From Tersicoccus mangrovi (lineage in GTDB: Bacteria; Actinomycetota; Actinomycetes; Actinomycetales; Micrococcaceae): a stretch of 64,000 nt of DNA. Each line of letters starts with the position of its first letter. Position 1 is the stretch's first letter. Of the stretch, positions 43,781-51,909 are shown one piece after another. The notes beneath the pieces are model-generated. The model saw nothing but the letters and a program-made list of their open reading frames with translations. It made no database searches and was not told the origin of the DNA. The stretch spans positions 1-64,000 of the forward strand of contig NZ_JBAJMW010000009.1 in NCBI RefSeq assembly GCF_036881825.1. Reading direction: 5' to 3'. The position numbers were made by a program, and so were the translations under genes.

Positions 43781-45244
43781 ATGGCCACGACCAACCCGCA
43801 CGGGGGAACGGCGCAGCAGATCCAGCTGCCCCCGCTGACCGACGGGCCGCATCGACGCCGCCTCGGCCTGATCGCCCTGGTCGCCACCTTCGGCGGCCTG
43901 CTCTTCGGCTACGACACCGGCGTCATCAACGGTGCCCTGAACCCGATGAGCGCCGACCTGGGCCTGACGCCCCTCACCGAGGGCGTCGTCACCAGTTCCC
44001 TGCTCTTCGGTGCCGCGGTCGGCGCCCTCGCCGGCGGGCGGCTCTCGGACGGGTGGGGCCGCCGGAAGACCATCCTGCTGCTGGCGGTCACCTTCTTCGC
44101 CGGCACCCTGGTCTGCGTCTTCGCTCCCACGTTCGGCGTCATGGTGGTCGGCCGTTCCCTCCTCGGCCTCGCCGTCGGCGGCGCCTCGACGGTCGTGCCC
44201 GTCTTCCTCGCCGAGCTCGCTCCCTACGAGATCCGCGGCTCCATCGCCGGCCGGAACGAACTGATGATCGTCATCGGCCAGCTCGCCGCGTTCGTGGTCA
44301 ACGCGATCATCGGCAACGTGTGGGGCGAGGTGAACGGCGTCTGGCGCATCATGCTCTCGGTGGCCGCCCTGCCCGCCATCGCGCTCTTCGTGGGCATGCT
44401 GCGGATGCCGGAGTCCCCGCGCTGGCTGATCTCGAAGGGCCGTGCCGCCGACGCGCTCGAGGTGCTCTCCCTCGTCCGCTCCCCGGAGCGCGCGCAGGCC
44501 GAGATGGACGACGTCAAGCACCTGGCCGAGGAGGAGGAAGCAGCTCATCAGACCCGCTGGAGCGCGCTGTCGGACAAGTGGATCGTGCGGATCCTGCTGG
44601 TCGGGGTCGGCCTCGGCATCGCGCAGCAGCTGACCGGCATCAACTCGATCATGTACTACGGCCAGACCGTGCTGATCGAGGCCGGGTTCCAGTCCAGCGC
44701 CGCGCTGATCGCCAACATCGCCCCGGGCGTCATCGCCGTCGTCGGCGGCGTCATCGGGCTCTGGCTGATGCAGAAGATCAACCGCCGCACCACGCTGCTG
44801 CTGGGCTTCTCGCTGACCACGATCTGCCACTTCCTCGTCGGCATCGCCTCGATTGCCCTGCCGGTGGGCAACCCCGCCCGGCCGTTCGTGATCCTCCTGC
44901 TCGTGGTCGCCTTCGTCGGCTCGATGCAGACGTTCCTCAACATCGCCGTCTGGGTCATGCTCTCGGAGATCTTCCCGCTGCACGTGCGCGGTTTCGCGAT
45001 CGGCGTCTCGGTGTTCTGCCTGTGGATCGCCAACGCCCTGCTCGGCCTGTTCTTCCCGTCCCTGGTGGCGGCGGTCGGGATCACCGGCACGTTCTTCCTG
45101 TTCGGCATCGTCGGCATCGTCGCCCTGATCTTCGTGTACACGCAGGTACCGGAGACCCGCGGGCGGACGCTGGAGGCCCTCGAGGAGGACGTCACCACCG
45201 GCGCCATCTACACGGTGCACAAGACGCCGACGACGGCGCGCTGA
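43781..45244 (+). CDS. MFS sugar porter, myo-inositol transporter (IolT) type
   Basis: A 487-residue, 12-helix sugar:proton symporter. It has the sugar porter signatures GYDTGVINGAL, GRRKTILLL, PESPRWLISKGR, QQLTGINSIMYYGQT and the C-terminal PETRGRTLEALEE. ATG with AAGGAG 6 nt upstream. An operator of the inositol regulon stands in front. Together with IolT1/IolT2-like homologues in other actinobacteria, this suggests myo-inositol uptake, alongside a separate ABC system. Confidence 0.92.
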   Translation: MATTNPHGGTAQQIQLPPLTDGPHRRRLGLIALVATFGGLLFGYDTGVINGALNPMSADLGLTPLTEGVVTSSLLFGAAVGALAGGRLSDGWGRRKTILLLAVTFFAGTLVCVFAPTFGVMVVGRSLLGLAVGGASTVVPVFLAELAPYEIRGSIAGRNELMIVIGQLAAFVVNAIIGNVWGEVNGVWRIMLSVAALPAIALFVGMLRMPESPRWLISKGRAADALEVLSLVRSPERAQAEMDDVKHLAEEEEAAHQTRWSALSDKWIVRILLVGVGLGIAQQLTGINSIMYYGQTVLIEAGFQSSAALIANIAPGVIAVVGGVIGLWLMQKINRRTTLLLGFSLTTICHFLVGIASIALPVGNPARPFVILLLVVAFVGSMQTFLNIAVWVMLSEIFPLHVRGFAIGVSVFCLWIANALLGLFFPSLVAAVGITGTFFLFGIVGIVALIFVYTQVPETRGRTLEALEEDVTTGAIYTVHKTPTTAR

Positions 45245-45378
45245 CCGGAGCTGGTGGCCGTTGCGGCGGGCACCGGCTCACCTCATCGGCACCCGTGGGG
45301 GCCGGACGACACCGTCCGGCCCCCTTCGTCGTGTCGGGTAATTCTCGGGTCCGCACGCGGGTCCGCACTCGGTCCTGC
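45245..45378. other. Start of the 591-bp gap between MFS and ABC ATPase genes
   Basis: No gene can be supported in 45245-45835. This first part contains GGGGGCCGGACG-ACACCG-TCCGGCCCCC (about 45297-45324), a strong hairpin that probably terminates the MFS transcript. The rest of the gap holds palindromic repeats and a second terminator. Confidence 0.6.
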
Positions 45379-45721
45379 GACACGCCGACGCCGTCGGGGA
45401 CATGACGCTGTATCCCGGATGCGCCCAGCGTTTCGCGGGGCCGGGTGCGGCCGGGCCAGAGCACGACGCCCTGTCCCGGGTTCACCCGGCGTGTCGCGGG
45501 ACCGAGCGCAGCCTCCAGACGAGACGGATGGTGGTGACGGCGGCAGGCACGGCGAGACCGGCAAGCCCACCCCCGCCGTCGCACTCCATCCCGAGACACG
45601 CCGACGCCGTTGGGGATATGACGCCATATCCCGGATCCACCACGTGTGTCCCGGGACCCGGTGGCAGCCGCTAAGAGCATGACGCCCCATCCCGAGAACA
45701 CCCCGCGTGTCACGGGACAGG
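45379..45721. repeat. Four copies of a ~50-bp palindromic repeat
   Basis: Copies lie at about 45379-45443, 45457-45504, 45593-45661 and 45672-45721. The core is ATGACGCCnTATCCCG, a variable centre of about 18 nt, then CGTGTCGCGGGAC, with the CCCG/CGGG ends forming a stem in each copy. Copies 1 and 3 also share ACACGCCGACGCCGT upstream, so the array looks like a duplicated pair (1+2 and 3+4). No reading frame fits, and the array lies between two 3' ends. Confidence 0.75.
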
Positions 45722-45780
45722 GTCCGGCCGGCGCCGGGCAACACACCTCCCGACCGGAGCCGACCCACCCCCGGACACGT

Positions 45781-45823
45781 CGACGCCCCGGGGTCCCGCC
45801 ACGCGCGGGACGCCGGGGCGTCG
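45781..45823. terminator. Terminator hairpin of the inositol ABC operon
   Basis: CGACGCCCCGG (45781-45791) pairs perfectly with CCGGGGCGTCG (45813-45823). Inside, GGTCCCGC pairs with GCGGGACG at 7 of 8 positions around a CACGC loop, giving an 18-19 bp stem. It begins 13 bp beyond the ATPase stop codon. Confidence 0.8.
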
Positions 45824-45835
45824 ACGGAGAAGACG

Positions 45836-46780
45836 TCAGGCCCGGGGAGCGTCGGCCTCGACCGCGACCGCCTCGGCCTTGACCGCCTCGAGGGTGTCGC
45901 CATGACCGCCGAGCTGTTCGAGCTCGTGCGCCAGCTCCGCGAGCTCGGCGCCGCCGGCCATCTGGGCGGTCAGCTCGTCGAGGGTGATGTCCTTCTTGTC
46001 GTAGTAGCCGATGGACCGGCCCCGCTTGAGCAGGAGGAACCGGTCCCCCACCGGGAACGCGTGGTGGGGGTTGTGGGTGATGAAGATGACGCCCAGGCCC
46101 CGGTCCCTCGCCTGCAGGATGTACCGGAGCACGACGCCGGACTGCTTGACGCCGAGCGCCGCCGTCGGCTCGTCGAGGATCAGCACCTTCGCCCCGAAGT
46201 ACACGGCCCGGGCGATGGCGACACACTGGCGTTCGCCGCCGGAGAGCTGGCCGATGGGCTGCTCGACGTCGCGCAGGTCGATGCCCATGTCCGCCAGTTC
46301 CTTCTTCGTGATCTGCTTCATCCGCTGGACGTCCATGCGGCGGAAGGGCCCGACGCCGGTCGTCAGCTCGGAGCCGAGGAAGAAGTTGCGCCAGATCGGC
46401 ATCAGGGAGACGACGGCGAGGTCCTGGTAGACGGCGGCGATACCGGCGTCGAGCGCCGCGCGGGGGCTGGTCAGCTTCCGCGGCTCTCCCATGATCGAGA
46501 ACGTGCCCTCGTCGTGCTGGTGCAGGCCCGCGATGATCTTGATCAGCGTGGACTTGCCGGCACCGTTGTCCCCGAGCACGCACGTGACCCGGCCGTTGTC
46601 GACCGCCATCGTCACGTCCCGCAGGGCGATGATGTTGCCGTAGTGCTTGCCCACCTGCTCGAGGCTGAGCAGGTGCACGGGCCGGTCGGTGAGCGGGTCG
46701 CTCTCGTTCTGCAGGAGGACCTCGTTGGTGATGTGGCGCCCGGCGTCTTCACGCTCGGGGTGCCGTGCGCTGGTGCTCAT
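45836..46780 (-). CDS. ABC transporter ATP-binding protein, CUT2 (ribose/inositol type)
   Basis: A 314-residue ATPase with one nucleotide-binding domain: Walker A GDNGAGKST near residue 70, Q-loop AVYQDLAVV, signature LSGGERQ near 170, Walker B VLILDEPTAALG and H-loop FITHNPHHAF. Many CUT2 ATPases (RbsA, XylG) carry two domains in about 500 residues; this one has a single domain plus an Ala/Glu-rich tail, so it should act as a homodimer. ATGA overlap with the permease gene. Confidence 0.92.
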   Translation of the reverse strand: MSTSARHPEREDAGRHITNEVLLQNESDPLTDRPVHLLSLEQVGKHYGNIIALRDVTMAVDNGRVTCVLGDNGAGKSTLIKIIAGLHQHDEGTFSIMGEPRKLTSPRAALDAGIAAVYQDLAVVSLMPIWRNFFLGSELTTGVGPFRRMDVQRMKQITKKELADMGIDLRDVEQPIGQLSGGERQCVAIARAVYFGAKVLILDEPTAALGVKQSGVVLRYILQARDRGLGVIFITHNPHHAFPVGDRFLLLKRGRSIGYYDKKDITLDELTAQMAGGAELAELAHELEQLGGHGDTLEAVKAEAVAVEADAPRA

Positions 46781-47835
46781 GCTCGCTCCGCCCGGTTCTT
46801 GACGATGAGGTTGACGATGGTGGCGAGCAGCAGCATCAGGCCGAGGAAGAACTTGAACCAGTCCGGGTTCCACTGCGCGTACACGATGCCCTTGTTGGCC
46901 ATGCCGAAGATGAAGGCGCCGATCGCGCCGCCCACCGCCGAACCGTAGCCGCCGGTGAGCAGGCACCCGCCGATCACGGCCGCGATGATGTAGAGGAACT
47001 CGTTGCCCACGCCCTCGCCGGACTGCACGGCGTCGAAGGCGAACAGGTTGTGCATGCCGAGCAGCCACCCGCAGAACCCGACGGCCATGAAGAGGCCGAT
47101 CTTCGTCCGGGTGACGGGGACGCCGACGGCGCGGGCGGCGCTGGCGTCCCCGCCGGCGGCGAAGATCCAGTTGCCCACCCGGGTGCGCAGCAGGATCCAG
47201 GACGCGATCAGCACGAGCACGATCCAGTAGAAGACGGTGATCTTCACGTCGACGCCGGCGATGGTCACCGAGGACGCGAAGATCGCCTTGGCACCGTCGA
47301 AGCCGTCCATCGACGCGATCGACGGGGAGGAGACCGCGCCGCCGATCGCCCGGGTCAGGGCGAGGTTCAGGCCGGTGAGCATGAGGAACGTGGCCAGGGT
47401 GACGATGAAGCTCGGCAGCTTCGTGCGCACGAGGATGAAGCCGTTGACGAAGCCGATGCCGAGCGAGACGACGAGCGCGAGCACGACGCCGATCCACACG
47501 TTGACCCCGAAGTTCCAGGAGAACAGGGACGCGGTCAGCGCGGAGGAGATGACGGCGACGCCGGCGGAGAGGTCGAACTCTCCCCCGATCATCAGCAGGG
47601 ACACCCCGACGGCCATGATGCCGATCGTCGAGGAGCCGTAGAGCACCGTCGCGAACGCGTTCGGCTGCAGGAACGTGCTCGAGACGATGGAGAAGAAGAT
47701 GAACAGGACGACGGCGCCCACGAGCGCGCCCACCTCGGGGCGGCCGAGGAGCTTCTGGAACGGGTTGCGCCGGCCGACCCGCTCGTCCGACGACGGAGCC
47801 GGAGTGGGCGTCGACGGCAGCGTTGCGGTTGCCAT
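46777..47835 (-). CDS. ABC transporter permease, CUT2 (ribose/inositol type)
   Basis: A 352-residue RbsC/IatP-like permease with about ten membrane segments from residue 38. Family marks are GEFDLSAG near residue 87, LPSFIVTLATFLMLTGL and VIGGCLLTGGYGSAVGGAIGAF. AAGGAG stands 6 nt before the ATG. It forms an importer with the binding protein encoded upstream and the ATPase downstream; only one permease gene is present, so it should function as a homodimer. Confidence 0.93.
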   Translation of the reverse strand: MATATLPSTPTPAPSSDERVGRRNPFQKLLGRPEVGALVGAVVLFIFFSIVSSTFLQPNAFATVLYGSSTIGIMAVGVSLLMIGGEFDLSAGVAVISSALTASLFSWNFGVNVWIGVVLALVVSLGIGFVNGFILVRTKLPSFIVTLATFLMLTGLNLALTRAIGGAVSSPSIASMDGFDGAKAIFASSVTIAGVDVKITVFYWIVLVLIASWILLRTRVGNWIFAAGGDASAARAVGVPVTRTKIGLFMAVGFCGWLLGMHNLFAFDAVQSGEGVGNEFLYIIAAVIGGCLLTGGYGSAVGGAIGAFIFGMANKGIVYAQWNPDWFKFFLGLMLLLATIVNLIVKNRAERA

Positions 47836-47906
47836 GGAGAACTCCTTGTCGGTCCGCAGGGACCGGTGCGGCCGCGCGACGAGCGCCGCGCGACCGTCAC
47901 CGGGTC

Positions 47907-48896
47907 CTAGCGGACGCCTTCCTGGGCGTACTTGAGGACGGTCTCGGCGTTGGCCTTGTCGACGATGGTGGGGCCGGTCAGCACCGGCTGTCCACCGCCG
48001 ATCTTGAAGCCGCCGCGCTTGTTCTGCCAGATCGCGTCGACGGACATGTAGCCCTGCAGCCACGGCTGCTGGTCGACGGTGAAGATGACCTTGCCGTCCA
48101 CGATGTCCTTCGCGAGTTCGGCGTTCAGGTCGAAGCTGGCGACCTTCGCGGAGCTGCCCGCGTCGGCGACCGACTTGAGCAGGGTGATGGTGATGGGCGC
48201 CCCGAGGCCGATGATGACGTCGGCGTCCTTCGTGGCCTGCAGCTTCGCCGTCGCGGTCGACTGGACGGACGTCATGTCCTGGCCGTTGACGTAGAGGATC
48301 TCGGTGGCCGGCACCTTGGACTTGACGCCGGCGCACCGGTTCTCCAGACCCACGTGACCCTGCTGCTGGATGACGCACACCGGGTGCTTGAAGCCCTCCT
48401 GCGCCAGCTTCGTGCCGACGGCCTCACCGGCGAGCTTCTCGTTCGAGCCGAAGTGGGTGAAGGCGCCGAGCTTGGCGGACACGTCCTCCCCGGCGTTGAG
48501 GCTGACGACGGGGATGCCCGCGTCGCCGGCCTTCTTGACGACGTCCTTGAGGGCGTCCGGCGTCGCGAGGGTCACGGCGATGCCGTCGACCTTCTGGTCG
48601 ATGGCCTGCTGGACGAGCTGGGCCTGGCGGCCGGCCTCGGGGTCGTTGAGGTACTGCAGGTCGACGTTGTCCTTCGCGGCGGCCTCCTCGGCTCCCTTCC
48701 GGACGATGTCCCAGAAGGTGTCGCCGGCAGCCGCGTGGGTGACGAGCGCGACCTTGATGCGCGGGGTCGTCGCGGCCTGCCCCCCGCTCGCGTTGCTGTC
48801 GGTCTGCTGGCGCCCGCCCGAGGAGCAGGCCGAGAGGGCGAGCACCGGTACGGCGAGCGCGACGACGGCGGCGCGGCGCCACGAGAATCTGGTCAC
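47907..48896 (-). CDS. Periplasmic-type sugar/inositol-binding lipoprotein (CUT2)
   Basis: A 329-residue receptor. The signal peptide ends in the lipobox LALSAC (lipidated cysteine at residue 24), then a Gln/Ser/Gly linker and a type I binding-protein fold starting RIKVALVTHAAAGDTFWDIV, with GIPVVSLNAGEDV and VDQQPWLQGYMSVDAIW. It resembles the IatA/IbpA and ribose-binding families. The GTG start at 48896 is supported by GGAGA upstream; longer readings would lose the signal peptide. First gene of the ABC operon. Confidence 0.92.
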   Translation of the reverse strand: MTRFSWRRAAVVALAVPVLALSACSSGGRQQTDSNASGGQAATTPRIKVALVTHAAAGDTFWDIVRKGAEEAAAKDNVDLQYLNDPEAGRQAQLVQQAIDQKVDGIAVTLATPDALKDVVKKAGDAGIPVVSLNAGEDVSAKLGAFTHFGSNEKLAGEAVGTKLAQEGFKHPVCVIQQQGHVGLENRCAGVKSKVPATEILYVNGQDMTSVQSTATAKLQATKDADVIIGLGAPITITLLKSVADAGSSAKVASFDLNAELAKDIVDGKVIFTVDQQPWLQGYMSVDAIWQNKRGGFKIGGGQPVLTGPTIVDKANAETVLKYAQEGVR

Positions 48897-48962
48897 GGGA
48901 GGTCTCCTTCGATGCTGGGGGCGGCCGGTACGGAAGGATTCGCCGATGCGGCCCGTGGCAGC

Positions 48963-49008
48963 ATCCTGAGTGATCCAGATCACCCTGTCAATAGTTTGTC
49001 CACACATA
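48963..49008 (-). promoter_or_regulatory. Promoter and operators of the inositol ABC operon
   Basis: Minus-strand TTGACA (48986-48991) and CAGGAT (48963-48968) are 17 nt apart. Around the -35 box is the half-site CT-GTCAAT (48985-48992), and just upstream a second copy TTTGTC-CA-CACATA (48995-49008). Two partial operators side by side suggest cooperative repression. Confidence 0.6.
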
Positions 49009-49136
49009 AGCACTTTTGGTCGTCGCGATAACCCAGCGTCCGATCGGTTGCCGGCGTCGTTGCGACGCGGCAGGCCGACGCATCCGGCAGGATCGGCGTC
49101 ATTGCGCGTCCTGATGCTACGATCGCGTCAGGATTC
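49009..49136. other. Divergent intergenic region between ABC operon and GntR gene
   Basis: The rest of the 304-bp gap. It includes TACGAT (49118-49123), a possible -10 box for the regulator gene, and a degenerate copy CGTC-CT-GATGC near 49107. No small gene is visible. Confidence 0.4.
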
Positions 49137-49150
49137 TTTGTCCTGTCAAG
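49137..49150. promoter_or_regulatory. Inositol-type operator in front of the GntR regulator gene
   Basis: TTTGTC-CT-GTCAAG, 10 of 12 arm positions. It lies about 50 bp before the start codon, just downstream of the probable -10 box, so the regulator would repress its own gene as a roadblock. Confidence 0.65.
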
Positions 49151-49200
49151 GCAACACGCGCATCGGGTCCAGCCCGATCGCCCGCTCCCAGGAGGGGTTC

Positions 49201-49941
49201 ATGGCCACCAGCCTCAACATCCCCATCGATCGTTCCTCCCCCGTGCCGCTCTACCACCAGGTGGTGCAGGGCATCGAGGCGATGATCCACAGCGGCGCCC
49301 TGGAATCGGGTTCGAAGCTGGAGAACGAGATCGATCTCGCCGCCCAGCTCAACCTCTCCCGCCCGACCATGCGCAAGGCCATGGACGAGCTCGTCCGCGC
49401 CGGTCTGCTCGTGCGCAAGCGCGGCGTCGGCACGCAGGTCGTCTCCAGTCAGGTGCGTCGGCACCTGGAGCTGTCCAGCCTCTACGACGACCTCACCCAG
49501 AGCGGCCAGAAGCCCTCGACGCGGGTGCTCTCGTTCCGGCACGGGCCCGCCGAGGACGAGGCCGCCGAGAGCCTCGGGCTGCCCGCCGGCGTCGGCGTCT
49601 ACCACTTCACCCGCCTGCGCAGCGTCGGGGACAAGCCCCTGGCCCTGATGGAGAACTGGGTGCGGGACGACGTCGCCGACATCACCGAGGAGGGGCTGCG
49701 CCAGCGCGGTCTCTACCAGGTCCTCCGCGACGCGGGCGTGAACATCCGGCTCGCGAACCAGCGGATCGGGGCGGCCGTGGCGGACGAGCGTCAGGCCGAG
49801 CTGTTGCACGCCACGGTGGGCTCGGCCGTCGTCACCATGGAACGCACCGCGGTCGACGACACGGGACGCAACGTCGAGACCGGCCGACACCTGTACCGGG
49901 CGGACTCCTACAGCTTCGAGATGACACTCGTCCAACGCTGA
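49201..49941 (+). CDS. GntR-family regulator with UTRA domain, probable inositol regulator
   Basis: A 246-residue transcription factor. The N-terminal winged helix (residues 15-80, PLYHQVVQGIEAMI...LNLSRPTMRKAMDEL) is of the HutC/GntR type, and the C-terminal UTRA domain (about 95-240) binds a small effector: LGLPAGVGVYHFTRLRSVGD and GRHLYRADSYSFEM. AGGAGGGG precedes the ATG. Its position between the ABC operon and iolB, with operator copies on both sides, makes it the likely regulator of the region. C. glutamicum IolR is also GntR-type. Confidence 0.9.
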   Translation: MATSLNIPIDRSSPVPLYHQVVQGIEAMIHSGALESGSKLENEIDLAAQLNLSRPTMRKAMDELVRAGLLVRKRGVGTQVVSSQVRRHLELSSLYDDLTQSGQKPSTRVLSFRHGPAEDEAAESLGLPAGVGVYHFTRLRSVGDKPLALMENWVRDDVADITEEGLRQRGLYQVLRDAGVNIRLANQRIGAAVADERQAELLHATVGSAVVTMERTAVDDTGRNVETGRHLYRADSYSFEMTLVQR

Positions 49942-49991
49942 GTCCGCTTCCCGCCCGCACGGCAGCGGTCGACAGAGAGGAAACCGAATCC

Positions 49992-50897
49992 ATGACGGAG
50001 TGGGTCCACCCGCACGGGACCGCGGTCGACGGCGACTGGGAGGTGTCCCTCGGGGCGCACGACAGCGCCGTCACCGTCGAGGGCTGGCAGTACACCGGCC
50101 TCAAGGTCGCCACCGTCGCTCCCGGGGGAAGCGTCACGCTGCCGGCCGTGGCCGAGGAACGCATCGTCGTCCCCCTGGCCGGCGCATTCGAGGCGACCGT
50201 CGACGGGCAGGCGTACCCGCTGCGCGGCCGGGAGTCCGTCTTCGCCGGCCCGAGCGACGTGCTCTACACCGGTACCGGAACCGCCGTGACGATCGGCAGC
50301 GTTGGTGGCGGCCGCGTCGCCGTCGCGCTCGCCCCCGCGAAGGACGCCTACCCCACCCGTCTGGTCCGCGCCGAGGAGACCCCGGTCGAGCTGCGCGGCG
50401 CCGGGACGTGCTCGCGTCAGGTGCACAACTTCGGCACGCCGGCCGCCCTGGAGGCGGACCGGTTCATCGTGTGCGAGGTGATCACCCCGGCGGGCAACTG
50501 GTCCTCGTGGCCGCCGCACAAGCACGACGAGGAGAAGGAGGGTGAGACCGCGCTCGAGGAGATCTACTACTTCGAGACCCGCCTCGCCCTCGACTCGCCC
50601 GCACCGCGGGATGCCGACGCCGGCAGTGACCCGCTCGGCTACGCCCGCGTCTACGCCTCCGACGATCGGCCCATCGACGTCGCCACCGAGGTCCGCACGG
50701 GGGACGTCGTGCTGGTCCCCTACGGCTGGCACGGACCCGCGATGGCCGCCCCCGGCTACGACCTGTACTACCTCAACGTCATGGCCGGCCCCGGCCGGGT
50801 GCGCGAGTGGCTGATCAGCGACGACCCCCACCACGGCTGGATCCGGTCCGTGTGGGAGCACGAGGACGTCGACGCGCGCCTGCCGTTCACGGGCTGA
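49992..50897 (+). CDS. iolB: 5-deoxy-glucuronate isomerase
   Basis: Converts 5-deoxy-D-glucuronate to 5-dehydro-2-deoxy-gluconate in inositol breakdown. The 301-residue bicupin has the metal-binding WPPHKHDEE near residues 174-182, a later EEIYYFE and GWHGPAMAAPGYDLYYLN near the C terminus. It starts 50 bp after the GntR gene on the same strand (AGAGAGG upstream) and is probably co-transcribed, away from the main iol operon. Confidence 0.95.
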   Translation: MTEWVHPHGTAVDGDWEVSLGAHDSAVTVEGWQYTGLKVATVAPGGSVTLPAVAEERIVVPLAGAFEATVDGQAYPLRGRESVFAGPSDVLYTGTGTAVTIGSVGGGRVAVALAPAKDAYPTRLVRAEETPVELRGAGTCSRQVHNFGTPAALEADRFIVCEVITPAGNWSSWPPHKHDEEKEGETALEEIYYFETRLALDSPAPRDADAGSDPLGYARVYASDDRPIDVATEVRTGDVVLVPYGWHGPAMAAPGYDLYYLNVMAGPGRVREWLISDDPHHGWIRSVWEHEDVDARLPFTG

Positions 50898-50926
50898 GGG
50901 CCGCGCGGGGACGCGGGAACATGACA

Positions 50927-50956
50927 AGGGCGGCTCACCGATCGGTGAGCCGCCCT
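50927..50956. terminator. Bidirectional terminator, perfect 30-bp palindrome
   Basis: AGGGCGGCTCACCGA and TCGGTGAGCCGCCCT are perfect reverse complements, between convergent iolB and the isomerase gene that ends the iol operon. Confidence 0.85.
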
Positions 50957-50982
50957 CGTCGTCGTCCCGGATCAGGATCCGA

Positions 50983-51909
50983 TCAGGACCCGGTCATCGT
51001 GGTGGCGTTGGGTCGGCCGGGCGCCCGGCCGGCCCGGGAGGCCGCCGCCTCGACCCGCTCCCGGATCGTGGCCAGCTGGTAGCGGGACACCTCGTGGGCG
51101 ATCTCGTTCTCGGCGAAGACGGAGGAGGCCATCACGGTGTCCTCCCGGTCGAGGAAGCCGATCTCGGCCAGGCCGCCGAAGAACTCGTCCCAGTCCACGT
51201 CGCCGTCGCCGACCTTGAGGTGCTGGTGGACGCGCACCGAGTTGCCCGGCGGGTTGGTGATGTAGCGCAGGCCATGGGAGGCGTGGTGGTCCATCGTGTC
51301 CGAGACGTGCACGACGCGCAGCCGCTCCCCCGCCGAGCGCATGATGTCGAGCGGCTCGTCCCGCATGTGGAACGTGTGGGAGGCGACGTAGACCATGCCG
51401 ACGTTCGGGGAGTTCAGGCCCCGGATCAGACGCAGGGCAGCCAGACCCTCCTCGACGAAGTCGTCGGGGTGCGGGTCGATCGCCACGTGCACGCCCTCCC
51501 GTTCGAGGATCGGCAGCAGCTCCTCCATCGACCGGAAGAAGCAGGCCTCGGACTCCTCGGGCAGCTCGGGCCGGCCCGAGAACTCCGTGTTCATCTGCGT
51601 CGCCCCGAGGTCCACGGTGATCTGGATGGCCCGCTTCCAGGAGCGGACGGCGGCCTCGCGCAGCCGCTCGTCGGGCCCGGACCAGCGCAGCACCGGCAGC
51701 ACGGAGGCGACCCCGACGCCGGCGTCGTCGCACGCCGCCTTCAGCCGGCGCACCAGGTCGTCATCGGCGCGCGGGTGGCTGAAGAACGGGATCAGGTCCC
51801 GGTGCGGGGTCAGCTGCAGGTACGCGAACCCGAGGTCCGCCGCGAGCGCGGGGAACTCGAGCAGATCGTGCGTGCTGTGGAACGGGGTGGGGTCCAGGGC
51901 GATCTTCAC
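50983..51909 (-). CDS. Sugar phosphate isomerase/epimerase-like TIM-barrel protein
   Basis: A 308-residue xylose-isomerase-like barrel. Putative metal ligands lie in ATQMNTEFSGRPE, HVAIDPHPDDFVEEG, and the histidines of VVHVSDTMDHHASHG. The GTG at 51909 overlaps the iolG stop by 4 bp. It is the last gene of the main iol operon; IolI-type inosose isomerase or an epimerase for other inositol isomers is plausible, but not shown. Confidence 0.85.
   Translation of the reverse strand: MKIALDPTPFHSTHDLLEFPALAADLGFAYLQLTPHRDLIPFFSHPRADDDLVRRLKAACDDAGVGVASVLPVLRWSGPDERLREAAVRSWKRAIQITVDLGATQMNTEFSGRPELPEESEACFFRSMEELLPILEREGVHVAIDPHPDDFVEEGLAALRLIRGLNSPNVGMVYVASHTFHMRDEPLDIMRSAGERLRVVHVSDTMDHHASHGLRYITNPPGNSVRVHQHLKVGDGDVDWDEFFGGLAEIGFLDREDTVMASSVFAENEIAHEVSRYQLATIRERVEAAASRAGRAPGRPNATTMTGS

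Noticed and set aside
45379..45721. CRISPR array in the repeat cluster
   Set aside because: Repeats are diverged, palindromic and unevenly spaced, with no constant-length spacers and no cas genes nearby.
48970..49200. Longer N terminus for the GntR regulator starting at 48970
   Set aside because: It would translate through both the operators and the -10 box, and the internal ATG at 49201 has a strong AGGAGG site and matches the family start.
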